A stretch of DNA of 64,000 nucleotides from Helicoverpa zea (taxonomy: Eukaryota > Arthropoda > Insecta > Lepidoptera > Noctuidae): NCBI RefSeq assembly GCF_022581195.2, contig NC_061476.1, positions 1,676,501 to 1,740,500 on the forward strand, in the 5' to 3' direction. Shown one piece after another: positions 44,992-55,800 of the stretch. The translations under genes and the position numbers were made by a program. A model generated the notes under the pieces. That model was not told where the DNA came from and did not search any database. It saw only the letters and a list, made by a program, of their open reading frames with translations. Each line of letters starts with the position of its first letter. Within the stretch, counting starts at the first letter, position 1.

Positions 44992-45358
44992 GGGGCCCGA
45001 TTCTCCTAAGTTAATAATGTCAAAATCGAATAGAAATCGAATCGCAATAGCAGTTTTAACCATATTGGGCATTCTGCTACTAAATAAAAGACCAATCGTA
45101 TTTGATTGGTGTGCGATTGGTCTGCTATTTTGGTCTATACGGTAGTTTGCTGTACAATCATTTTGCAATCGTAAATCATTTGCAGACAAAATGATTCATT
45201 ATTGAATGACAGAAAAGGATAAAAACGTTTATTTCAAAGAAAAAATAGCGGAATGCCACATACGCTTCAATCGTAATCGAGTCTGGATCGGATCTCAGTC
45301 GAATCGAGTCGAACGTCAATCGTATGTCGCTTAAGTAAAATTAGGAGAATCGGGCCCC
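44992..45358 (+). mobile_element. Intact 367-bp MITE with perfect 18-bp ends
   Basis: The left end GGGGCCCGATTCTCCTAA is exactly inverted at the right end (TTAGGAGAATCGGGGCCC-type end, reading TTAGGAGAATCGGGCCCC on the plus strand). The interior has no coding capacity and includes paired words such as ACCAATCG/CGATTGGT. A diverged reverse copy lies at 144-495. The two copies differ most at the tips, so this one is the better preserved. Confidence 0.85.
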
Positions 45359-45383
45359 AGGTGAGTGAGGTGAATGAACACTA

Positions 45384-46092
45384 ATAATAATCGCAGGGCA
45401 TCTGAGGCGGATGACGGGGAGTAGCGACCCCGCGGGGCTATATATCCGAGTGCTCCAGGGAGAGTATACTGTCCCCCATCTCTGGCCTGCCGGAGAGAAG
45501 CATGACGGGGGATAGGTCTCCCGCCTCTTGGCTTGCCTTCATCGGCCGGTCAGAGTGGAGTCGCTAGAGCAGGGTTAGCAGCCCGCTCGGAGGGTAGGTG
45601 CCTCGTGGTAAGTGGCGAGTGGGCCGGTGATGCTGGACCCACAGGGAGCGCGTGATCTGCGTTTAAAGTCCGCCGAGGTCCGCCTTCAGCCGCTCATGTA
45701 CCTGTTGCCCTCTTGTTGCTATTCAGTGAGTGATTCCCGGGGGCCCAGTAAGTGAGTTGGCGAGTCTCCACCTGCCATTTTTACGTGTGCAAACATTGTT
45801 ATCGGCAGGTGCCATAGTTCCCATAGTCTTCCCATTCCTAGTCCACTAACATCCCATCACAATAGCCCAAGTAGTTTTCCTCCATAGTTAGCAATAGTTT
45901 AGCACAGAACCGGGGATTGTCCTTGGGTACATTTCTATAGTGTATACGGGGATAATCGTCGGTTTCGTGTCGCCATTTCATTAAAGTTGTCTCAAAAGGG
46001 CTTCAGCGTGTTGGCTTCGGCCCCACGTTCGCCTTCCAAAAATCCGGGACTCTGTAGTCCCGTGGTCGGTCAGAGACATACAAGATAATAAT
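45384..46092 (+). mobile_element. GC-rich retroposon-like insert, unclassified
   Basis: A 693-bp block (45,392-46,084), much GC-richer than its surroundings, is bordered on both sides by ATAATAAT (45,384-45,391 and 46,085-46,092). This may be a short target duplication, though the word is low-complexity. Inside are CGGATGACGGGGAGTAGCGA, GGCCTGCCGGAGAGAAGCAT and GGGACTCTGTAGTCCC, which read like the 3' UTR of an R1-type non-LTR element. No protein landmark remains. Confidence 0.45.
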
Positions 46093-46725
46093 TATTTACC
46101 TATATCTAGACATACATACAGCCTTTTGATACAATGAAATACCTAAATACCGGGCGCGCGGGCTATTCCCGCTCGGTAACACCCTTTCGTGAACACTGTT
46201 GACGATCGGGAAAAGTTTCGTTCGTTCACAGTGTTGACGAACGCTACTTATTACTGCGGGTAATTCCCTTTCGTAACACCTTTCGTTCCTGTCGTCAATA
46301 CTGCTGACGATCAGGAAAAAAAAGTTTCGTTCGTTCGCAGAGTCCATGAATGCTGGTTTTTATTTTTTAAATATGGAAATTAAAACATGTCATGGATTTT
46401 TAAAATGTTTTAATGGATTATGTTAGATGTTTTTAAACACAACTAACTAGAAAATAAAAAAATGGCCTTATCATGTGCATAATAACCAAGGGCGGATCCA
46501 GCTTCGGCGCCAGGGGGGGGTCACACAGTCGTGGTCAAGTCACAAAAAATATTATATTGTAGCGTATACTTCTTTTAATAGTAGTAGTATAAATACAATA
46601 AGCGCGATAGTAGCGAGCTCGAAATTTTTCGAATGTTGAGAAAAGTGTTTTCATGTAGAAAATGGCCCGAGCACAGTGAGCGCAATTTCTCGTATATATA
46701 CTAAACACATGTGCCAAACAAAAAA

Positions 46726-47806
46726 GCGCGAGCGAAGCGAGCGCGAAAATTTTTGTTCAGGTCGAGGACTAAGGTTAAAAAAGTGTTTTTATGTAGAAAA
46801 TGGTCCGAGTTGAACGAACGCGATTTCTTGGACATAATCAGGGACGCGAAATTGAAAAAAGCGCGAGCGAAGCGAGCGCGAAAATTTTTTTTCAGTTCGA
46901 GAACTAAAAGTAGATGAAAACGCTTTCTTGCTGTATAACAAATACAGCACAAATACAAGAAAGCGCGAGAATTTTTTCAGGACTAAACGTTTGAAAAGTA
47001 TTGTGTACGCAGAAAAGGCCGCGTACGTTTTTTATTGCAGCAACAGTAAAACATTTTCTGTGAAAACTTTAATTGTCTTACTATTGGTAAGGGTTCATGA
47101 GATCAGGGCTGTCTCTAGCTCATGTAGCGCCTGGGTGCAATCATCACCCAAGCGCCACCTATGTATCTATTGAAAGATTTTGAGTAGTACATACTGATCG
47201 AAGTACTTTACAAGGAATATAAATAAGTACGTTCGAACGAAAGTCACTTTTTTGGTAGGTAAAGGACTTAAAAAAATGTTTCCAAATCATTGTAGGCTCA
47301 AACTGTTGGCCAGATTTAAGTTATGAAAGTCGAGACTGGACAACGTAATTGTAAAAATTAGCGCGAGCGAAGCGAGCGCGCAAATTTTTTTAATTTTGGG
47401 ACACAAAAAGTTAAAGTAACAAGCAGTCGGAAGCGCAAACTGTTTTGTTTTTGAGGACTCCATTAATATTTTTTTTTTTTGCTATATTTGACTTATGAAG
47501 TTATCGAGGCGAAGCATATATAATATTGCGCGAGCGAAGCGAGCGCGAAATTTTTTGAGCCTACGACACAAAAGTACCTGATTAAGCACACTGTAAAGCA
47601 ACAATAGTCGCGAGCGCAGCGAGCGCGACTTTTTTAAATTATTTGTTTGAAGACTCACAAATCAGACTGGGAATTACGTACAAAACAAAAGGAACCGTGA
47701 TTAGAGCGAGTGCCATTTGTGTTCGTTGATTCGGTGCGTCAATAAAAATAATAAACAATCAGAAATACAGTACAGACATAGTCATTTACTCGCGAGCGTA
47801 GCGAGC
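46726..47806 (+). repeat. Recurring 20-bp mirror-symmetric motif GCGCGAGCGAAGCGAGCGCG
   Basis: Exact copies lie at 46,726-46,745, 46,861-46,880, 47,361-47,380 and 47,528-47,547. Variants lie at 47,609-47,627 and 47,791-47,806, with weaker ones at about 46,604, 46,960 and 48,090. Most are followed within a base or two by AAAATTTTTT-like tracts. The motif reads the same forwards and backwards on one strand (mirror symmetry, not a hairpin). It occurs in both element B and element C. Confidence 0.85.
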
Positions 47807-47995
47807 TAGAATTTTTTCGAAAGCGAAGGCGACTTTTTTGTCAGTATCATGATACAATGTGGAACTTCCTTATCGAACGGGTGTAATTTCTTCGAAATTT
47901 CCTGGTGGTGGGGCGTCCCGCGGCGCCCCTGAGATCGAGGCGCCCGGGTTATTCGCACACCCTGCACCATAGGTTAAGACGGCCCTGCATGAGAT
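47096..47995. mobile_element. Inner TIR element of the stack (element C), 8-bp duplication
   Basis: CATGAGAT flanks the element at 47,096-47,103 and 47,988-47,995. Element C (47,104-47,987, 884 bp) starts CAGGGCTGTCT and ends AGACGGCCCTG, an inverted match at 10 of 11 positions. CAGGG ends and an 8-bp duplication are hAT hallmarks. It holds four copies or variants of the GCGCGAGCGAAGCGAGCGCG motif and no long coding frame. Confidence 0.75.
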
Positions 47996-48674
47996 ACAGC
48001 ATGTAATGTAGACAACCCGGCAGATTCTTAGTAACACGGTCCTGTTTCCTCCTTTTGGGTAGGTACGGATAAAGAGTAAATAAAGAATAGAGAGTGAGCG
48101 TTGCGAGCACGAATGCTTCAGCAAAACTACTCTACATGTAACTATGTAGGTATCTACCTATTCACTCGGAATAAAAATTATCTTATACTTATAACAAAAA
48201 CATAAAACATCGTGTTTAACCATTTCAATTATTGGTCCTCTTAGGTCCTGAACCTGGCCCAGGGGGGGGGTCATGACCTTGTGACCTACCCCCTGGATCC
48301 GCCCTTGATAATAACCATTTTACACTTTGACCAAACGACCATAGTTTGTTCACAAGGCTCTTCTGTCCAGTCTTTATTCCCACCCATGAAGAACCGCAGA
48401 GAACAGAACAATACCTATATTTCCCAAAAGGGAAAATGGTTACGGACTCCATGGTTACACTGTTCCCGTACCAGAGTCCCCGTAAGATGGTTGTATGTAT
48501 CAAAGAGTAAAATGAAGAAAATGTAGTAAAATGGAAAAAAAAAAATATTTTTATTTCCATATTTTAATAATAAAAACCAACATTCATGGATACTGCGAAC
48601 GAACGAAACTTTTTTCCCGATCGTCAACAGTGTTGACGAAAGGGTGTTACCGAGCAGGAATAGCCCTAAATACC

Positions 48675-49693
48675 AACTTGCTTAACTAGCCAGGAAATAC
48701 CCCAACTGCTACTTTTCAAAATAAAATAAAGTATTATCAAGTTAATAAAATTTATTATTAATAAAAATTACAATATCGCTTTATACACAATATAACCGAG
48801 CGCATGTATTTCAACAATTGTAAAATATGTTTACATAGAAGACGTACAGATGGCAGCACCATAATTTTTCACTTTCATGATACATTTTTTTTGCGCTCAG
48901 AAGATGACTTAATTATAATTAAAAATAACATTAATGGCACCTTGTTAGATTAGCTTTATTCAGTAAAGATATAATTCAACATGTAAAAGGTACTGTCAAA
49001 ACCAAAAGTGGGTTACAATTTAACAATGAAAAGTACAGTTACGTACGATGTTATTTTCTATTTGTCTGAGATTCGTTAAAGTATTCGTTTTTGTAAGCTC
49101 TGATACACTTTCTAAGGAGAAGCGTATAGACACTCACCTATTACTTACTTTACATATAAATCACATAAAATGATCCGATATACAGCTGTGTACACTAACA
49201 TTCACGTTAACACATTGACCTTGTCACCAAGGTCACACCTCAATTTACATGATTTCATATAATTTACTTGTATGACATTACTATTGAGAGCTAAAATTGC
49301 TATGACCTCCACTTAAAATCTCAAGGTCATTCTGTTTTGATAGCTGTCAACACGTACAAAAAACTTAAAACTAGGTATATAATATCAACATAAATTATAG
49401 GCTCGCCCGATGTTGATGAAATATTCTAACTTTACCCATAAAAAAGACTACTTAAGCCCTAGTTTACCTACAAGATAAACTTCAGTTTTCTTAAAACAAC
49501 TGTTTACAATTTTAAAGTCAAATTTTCAAGGTAAAAAGTAAAACAAGGGAAAAGTCTAAACTCTAGACAGATGATGAATTTTCTAAGTTAAAACAGTTGT
49601 TATAAGAAAAAACTGACATTTATGTCAAAAAGTGGGCTTTAGAATACAAAAAATCGAGCGAGCCTATTGTGGGTGACATTTTCAAGGTCAAGG
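48675..49693 (-). other. 3' UTR of the CaaX-box gene, with poly-A signal candidates
   Basis: Downstream of the TAA at 49,694 (minus strand) no further exon is seen. On the minus strand AATAAA occurs at 48,955-48,960 and 48,751-48,756, the likeliest 3' ends. The transposon stack begins immediately beyond, at 48,674. Confidence 0.45.
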
Positions 49694-49846
49694 TTACATT
49701 ATGACACAGGGCATGGCGCAGCAGAGAGGCAGGCAGATGGGGACGGCTGTCTTCTTCTCCGAGTGCTTCTCTTTGCTTCGGGAACCGGATTCGTATTCGT
49801 ACATGGCGCGGCCTGATGCGTAGCTACCGCCACCTTGCGCCATCGC
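49694..49846 (-). CDS. CaaX-box gene, last exon (CVIM terminus)
   Basis: AMAQGGGSYASGRAMYEYES, then GSRSKEKHSEKKTAVPICLP and LCCAMPCVIM before TAA. The last four residues CVIM match the CaaX rule (Met favours farnesylation). Basic residues (SKEKHSEKK) just before cysteines 584, 588 and 589 give the usual second membrane signal. Acceptor CTCCACAG. Confidence 0.92.
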   Translation of the reverse strand, partial: AMAQGGGSYASGRAMYEYESGSRSKEKHSEKKTAVPICLPLCCAMPCVIM

Positions 49847-52800
49847 CTGTGGAGAATATAGAGTTTAATTATGTGAGGAATAACTTAGATGTGTAAGGAT
49901 TAAAACTGGTAAATAATTGGGATGAAAGTTCTTATGGCTTTGGGCTTGGAATAAGTTGTCACCCAAGTCGGAACAAGTCATCTAGACATTTTACTAAATA
50001 ATGTGTAAGTATACCGTTTTTGAAACGGATACAAAATCAAAGAATTTAAGAGCAGATTCAAATATCCAAATATTTGAATAAATACATAAAATGATACGAA
50101 CCTACGTAAACATGACATAGACAGTTAATGCACCTAATATAAAAAAAATATACAGAAATTATTTTTCGTCGGTCTTGACTTTCGAGTGTTACATTATCAG
50201 TTAGCTATATCAAGAACACCACTATTCCTAATACGCTATCTGTTGTTTTGCTTATAAGAGATACGAACGAATGGAAGTAATAAAGCTTTCAAGATGACTT
50301 ACACTGCTAGCCTGATAACCGCCTCCTTCCTTCTTCTGGAAGGGCGTATGCCCCGGCGGGTAGTACACCGCAGGGCCGGCCACATTGCGGCTGTTGGCCA
50401 CAAGCGGGGCCTTCGCTGGCGGACTGGGGGCGGAGTCCCGCGTGTCTCGGACGTCGCGGTTGAGCGTGGAGCTTTGTGTTGAACTCTCGTGGGTGACGTG
50501 AATATTGCGGCGGGTTACACCGTCTGGTTGTGTTGGGAAGCGCTGTGGAGGAAAGTTTTAAGATTTAAGATGGCTTTTAAAAGTCAACTCGTGGCTCAGT
50601 TAGGATGCCACAGACTTCTTCTCTCCTCTGAGAGAGAATATAGTGAACTTCATGTTAGATATTTGGCAGTTCTGCCGTGTTTCGAAAGGCACGATAAATT
50701 GGTGGGTCCCGGTTATCACTGAACATCCTTGGCAGTCGTTATGGGTAGTCAGAAGCCAGTAATTCTGACACCAGACTAACCAAGGGGTATTGGGTTACCC
50801 GGGTAACTGGTTTGGGGACTTCAGATAGGGCAGTCGCTCCTTGTAAAGCACTGGTACTCAGGTACATACGGTATATCCGGTTGACTGGAAGCCGACCCCA
50901 ATGTAGTTGGAAAAACAGACTCGCAGGAGGATGCTACCGACAAAAATGTTCAATAATACTTACAGCTTCAGGGAAATCAGCGAGCAGATCATCTAACTTC
51001 TTCGGCGGCTGCTGAGTGCCCATCGAGGGAGTAGAAGGTCGGGGGAAAGGCCCGGGGGACGGAGACGGGGAGTTGGCGGGGTGCAGCACCGTCACGTGCG
51101 GGGGGGAGACGGGGTGGGGGCCGGGGGAAGGGGATGCGGGGAAGCGCTGAGTCGTGTTGTGGGAAGAGTACGAGGTCTCTGAGAATTTGTATGTTGTTGG
51201 ACCCTGTGGACAAAGAGGATCGGTAAATTAATTGAACGTATATTTAATGGTTTGTTATAGATACGTTTGATGCTGGCTTCTAAAAAAAAACTCAAAGACC
51301 CCATGCAGTTGCTCTCATTATTCGATCTCTTGATACATCCTCCCTACGTTCTGCCCCAAACTCTTGATAAATTTGAATTTGGCTTTTGAAAGATTTCTAC
51401 GCCAATATCTTTAATTAAATAAAAGTGCCTACATCCGAATTGAGAACCTCCTCCTTTTTCGGAAGTCGGTCAAAAACTGGTCTGTAGTTAATTACTTACA
51501 AAGTAGGTAGTATGTTGTTGGAAGTCATTCTTCAAGATAAACAATGATTAGTCAGCTGTTAACAGTAGGTATATATGTACTTACATATGGGCCGTGTCCA
51601 TTATGCGGTTCAGCAGGGATGACCTTGGTCTCGTTGGCGGGAGCTGGGTATACCATACGCTCGTTCGTGCGGTCTGAAACAGACAGTATTCTTGTCAATC
51701 AAAAACTTTATATAATAGCTTCAGTCAATTTATTCAAAAATTCATCAATCAATCAATCAATCTCTTATTAAGTAAAAAGTGTTGATAATGTTTATTTATT
51801 AAAGGTTATTTATTAATTTCTGAACTCCTTTGTATATTACGATTTCATTGATCATCTTACTGGTCTTGTTGGAGTTGACTATCCCTACGACAAACTCTTA
51901 TTTTTTACTATAACATACTTTAATGTTTCCTACTAAGGTATACTATTTTAACTTGATTTGCATAAATGAATGGTTTTATCTCAGACATAACCAAACCCCA
52001 GTAGTACCTACATCTGGTAATTCCAGATCTTCAATAAAATATTTTATTTCCACTTACCATCAGTAGTGGTAACAGTGCGGTACTCGCGGATGGTGTTGCA
52101 GTGCGAGCAGTGGGCGCAGCAGCCGGCGCCGGGCGGCGCCAGGCCAGTCAACGGCGCCGGGGAGGCTGTTGTGCTGGAAATGTACGAACAAAAATTATAT
52201 TTAGTTACTATAGAAGATTATAATTTAGTTGCTATAGAAGACTATACGATATATATAAGACTATACTATAGACATGGAGCCTGTGAAAAGGCTGCATGTA
52301 TCAATCGATCATTGTAACGCTTGGTGCAGTCCATCTGTGCCATCCATCTCGTCATGACGAGATCCTGCGTGTTTTGGATTTGTGAATCCCGGCTTCATTT
52401 TTAACTACATTTTTGGCTCTCGTCACGGATAGTCAGAAGCCAGAAACACCGACACCCAGTTTGTCCAAGTGTGTAGAGTTGCTCGAGTAACTGGGTTGAG
52501 AAGGTAAGTATATAGTAGTTCCATATAAAACACTAGTTAAAGTAGAAGCCGATGATTTCTTCGAAACGGCTATGGACTACTTTTTAGCCTTTTTATGGCT
52601 AGTTTCCTCGTGAACTAAAACTGCGAAAAATCACATAGGTGCTAATATATAAACCGGTAGGTACTCACGTAGTCCTGTTATGTTCAGAGCTATGGTACGT
52701 ATGCTGTTCAGCATGCACGGGTATGGGCACGGAGGCCGGGTCCTGGTCAGCCGGCACTTCGTACGTGTAAGTCTTAACGGTGGTCGTCACCTTGTTCATC

Positions 52801-55800
52801 GGTGTTCCGCCGCGGGTTAACTGTTGGGGTTACAGCGTTACATTATGATAGGGGTTACATTATTTTTGTTGTTGGGTTATTTTTTTCTTGTCACTATTAC
52901 CTACTACATAGTATAAACAGGCGCTTTCTCTGTCCCTATATCCCTAAGTATGCTTAAATCTTTAAAATTATGCAACGGATTTTGTTGCGGTTTTTTTTAT
53001 AGATAGAGCGATTGAAGAAGAAGATTTAGGTATATGTATAAAAACATTCATTCAATATGGGAGAAATACAGATTTTTAATTTTAACATTGCACCCGTGCG
53101 AAGCCTAGGCGGGTCGATAGCTTGGTAGTAAAAAATAAAATAATAAACTCTCGCAAACCTACCGTCTAAATCTTTCTTCCTCACATTTCCATGCGCAGGT
53201 CTAAGAAATTTCTTTTGAATTAAACAGTACCTTTGTATTCAACTGTATTGTGCCATTTCTTTTTGTTATTTATAATGTGTAGGTAGGTTAATTATAAAAC
53301 AAATAAAAATAAATAAATTATAAAAATAAATAAAAAAATCTGTATATAAAGACAACGGACAACGTTACACTTGTTCTGTCAAGCAAGTGTCAATAATGTT
53401 TTGCTTACTAATTAGGTTCTAGTTTGAGTTCTTATATTTACCTAACTTCTCACCATAGATGGAAAGAGAATGTTTTTTTTTTGGTCAGCTCATAACTTTT
53501 ACCCGACTGCCCAGAATTGTTATGCTTTTTTATGATTGACTTATTATCTAACGAAAAGCAAGCCCTTGTGTCAGAGTTTTCTCAAACCCGCCTGACGGCC
53601 TTTGACGTGAAATAGTTGTAACAACGACTGCTACTGAGTAGCATTCGGGGACACCGCCAACTTCCAAACTCTATGAAACTTTCTTACACCCACAAAGCGA
53701 TTTCAGCCCATCCCGGGAATCGAATCGAACCCGAGGCACAGCAGCCGCGCTTTCGACAACTAGATCAACGAGGCAGTCTAGGCTGATAATGCCTCATGTC
53801 TCCAAGAATATAAACACGACACCTACTTTACAACAGTACTGCTAGTGCACTTACTTAGTAAGGAGGTAGGTCCCATCGGGCTATGAGAGTAAAGGAATAG
53901 TGCACCTGTGTCTACGCAAATGCTTGTGCACTATAATATGTCCTGCGCAGTTGGCTGTCGTTACATGAGAACAGCCGCCGTAGCCTATAATCGGCTAGGA
54001 GGACATCATCATCAAGTAGGCAGGTATACTTACAGTGCCGGTGTTGGGCGGCTGGTGGCAGTGCGAGCAGACGGTGGGCGGCACCACCTGAGGGACGGCA
54101 GGAGAGATCTGTGATGGCACCACGCGAGACTCTGAGGAGATAGAGTAAAAACGATATTGTATTAACTGGATTAACTAGATAAGAACTGAGAATGAATATT
54201 ATGAAATAATAATAGAACGAATAAAATTATGTTATGTTGCGACGTGTTGATGATGTGTGATGGAGTTCATAGGGGGTAGGACAGTAAGTTGAGGAGTACA
54301 CAAAATGAGTGGGTGCATAGGGTAGATATGAAAGATTATATAGAGAGTACATTGGAGTAGTGAGAGAGTATTTAGAAAAAGTGGACAACGTTATTATATA
54401 AGAGGGCCGGAGTCTACAAGGGAGTACAAAGCAGGAGTGCAAAAGGGATTTTATAAAGGGAATACATAAGAGAATACATAAGAGTAGGACATAAGGGAGC
54501 ATATAATAGAGGGAGAATAAATTAGGTTCATAAGAAAGTACCTACAGTCAGCGTCATTCCAGAACAATTATATAAATCCTCACCATGTTTCTCCTCCCTA
54601 TACACCTCCTGGCGCAGCTCAGCAGCCCTGGTGACAGTGGGGGGCGGCGGGGGGGAGGAGCCCCAGGAAGACGTCTCGACTCGCTCCTCGCGCTTCAGCG
54701 TCGAGTAACCGCTGGACGGCGCCTTGGCTGGAGTTCTGGGGGATCAAGAAGATGTTAACATGAAAAAATCTAGCAATCTGAATTTGAAAAAACTTGAGAG
54801 TAGGGTAGGAACAAGAAGATAGATATTTATGGGACTTTACTACTTGTACTTGTTGTAGGAGCAATATGTCTTCCGCTTCCATTTTTCTTACCCCCTCAAA
54901 TTCATGTTCTCTTTCGAATATCATTCCATCTTTTCCTAGCCCTCTCCATCCAACAACATTTCTAACACAGTCTTTTAAAGAACTATGTAAAAGTACCTAC
55001 AAAACACCTATAAACGAAAAAGTTAGTGGACCTCATATTGAAATTGCACTTACCCCCTCCTGTAATCAAATGATGTGCTCTCAGCCGTATCAGAAGTGTA
55101 GCCATCTGTAATTACAAGTTGTATAATTAATAACTTATTCCCACTTTCGTCGAACGACAAACAGTTCATGCAACTATTAATTTAAGAAAAGCTCAATATA
55201 GTAAACGAGTGTAATTTGCGTTACACATGCAAAACACATCCCACACACACAAACAAACGGTGGTCAAGCAAAAACTTAAGATCTTTGTTTCATAAAACTA
55301 AAGGATAGTTAAAATGTATGAACAATACTACTGCACATACACACAAACATTTTATGGCTTAATTCAGAGAAGCAAAGTTATTTGACGAAAATGATTACTG
55401 GTTATTTTCTTTCTAAAACACACAAATCTTACAAATTGCTTGACCACATTCAGTCACCTCCACCAGACGTACCATGGGTCTTACTTTTGTACAGCTGTCG
55501 TTCTTGATCCTTCTGTAAGTCGTCCAAGAGTGAGTCCAGTTCTTCCACATTCTGTGTCAGGTCTTTTGTGACCTTGGAGCTTTTGACCTTGGAGTAGCCT
55601 GGAAGTTGAGAAGGAAATGTTATAGCAAATGGTTTTCAGGTGATGTCGGATGAGGAAGTTTGTAGTAAGAGGAGATTGTTTTTACTCCATGAACAGCGCA
55701 AAAAATTTACGAAGTTATAATTTTCTCAATTACTTATAGGAATTATTTTCTAGGCATGTAAGACACCAATGGCTGAATAAATGGAAAACATCTCGAGAAA

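Larger units (their letters stand above)
46479..48315. mobile_element. Middle TIR element of the stack (element B), 8-bp duplication
   Basis: Element B (46,487-48,307) begins CAAGGGCGGATCCA and ends with the inverse TGGATCCGCCCTTG. The 8-bp word ATAATAAC flanks it on both sides (46,479-46,486 and 48,308-48,315). An 8-bp duplication and a CA-G start are typical of the hAT superfamily. Just inside, GGGGGGGGTCA-type G-runs occur at both ends (46,514 and 48,262). There is no transposase frame. Without element C its length would be about 930 bp. Confidence 0.75.
46142..48674. mobile_element. Outer TIR element of a nested stack (element A)
   Basis: CCTAAATACC stands at 46,142-46,151 and 48,665-48,674, as a 10-bp direct repeat flanking the element. 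Inside it the ends are long inverted repeats: GGCTATTCCCGCTCGGTAAC, ACCCTTTCGTGAACACTGTT and GACGATCGGGAAAAGTTTCG on the left, matched inverted at 48,541-48,664. The left arm is partly duplicated (46,152-46,264 and 46,265-46,386), each unit with CGATC(G/A)GGAAAA and CGTTCGTTC. Without the inner insertions, element A would be about 680 bp. Confidence 0.75.

Noticed and set aside
46711..46958. Lys/Arg/Ala-rich frames on both strands (KARAKRARK-type)
   Set aside because: They are produced by the GCGCGAGCGAAGCGAGCGCG repeat inside transposons, not by a basic protein gene.
46726..47806. A CRISPR-like array
   Set aside because: The 20-bp units have irregular spacing (about 135 to 480 bp), vary in sequence, and lie in hAT-like elements of a eukaryotic genome.
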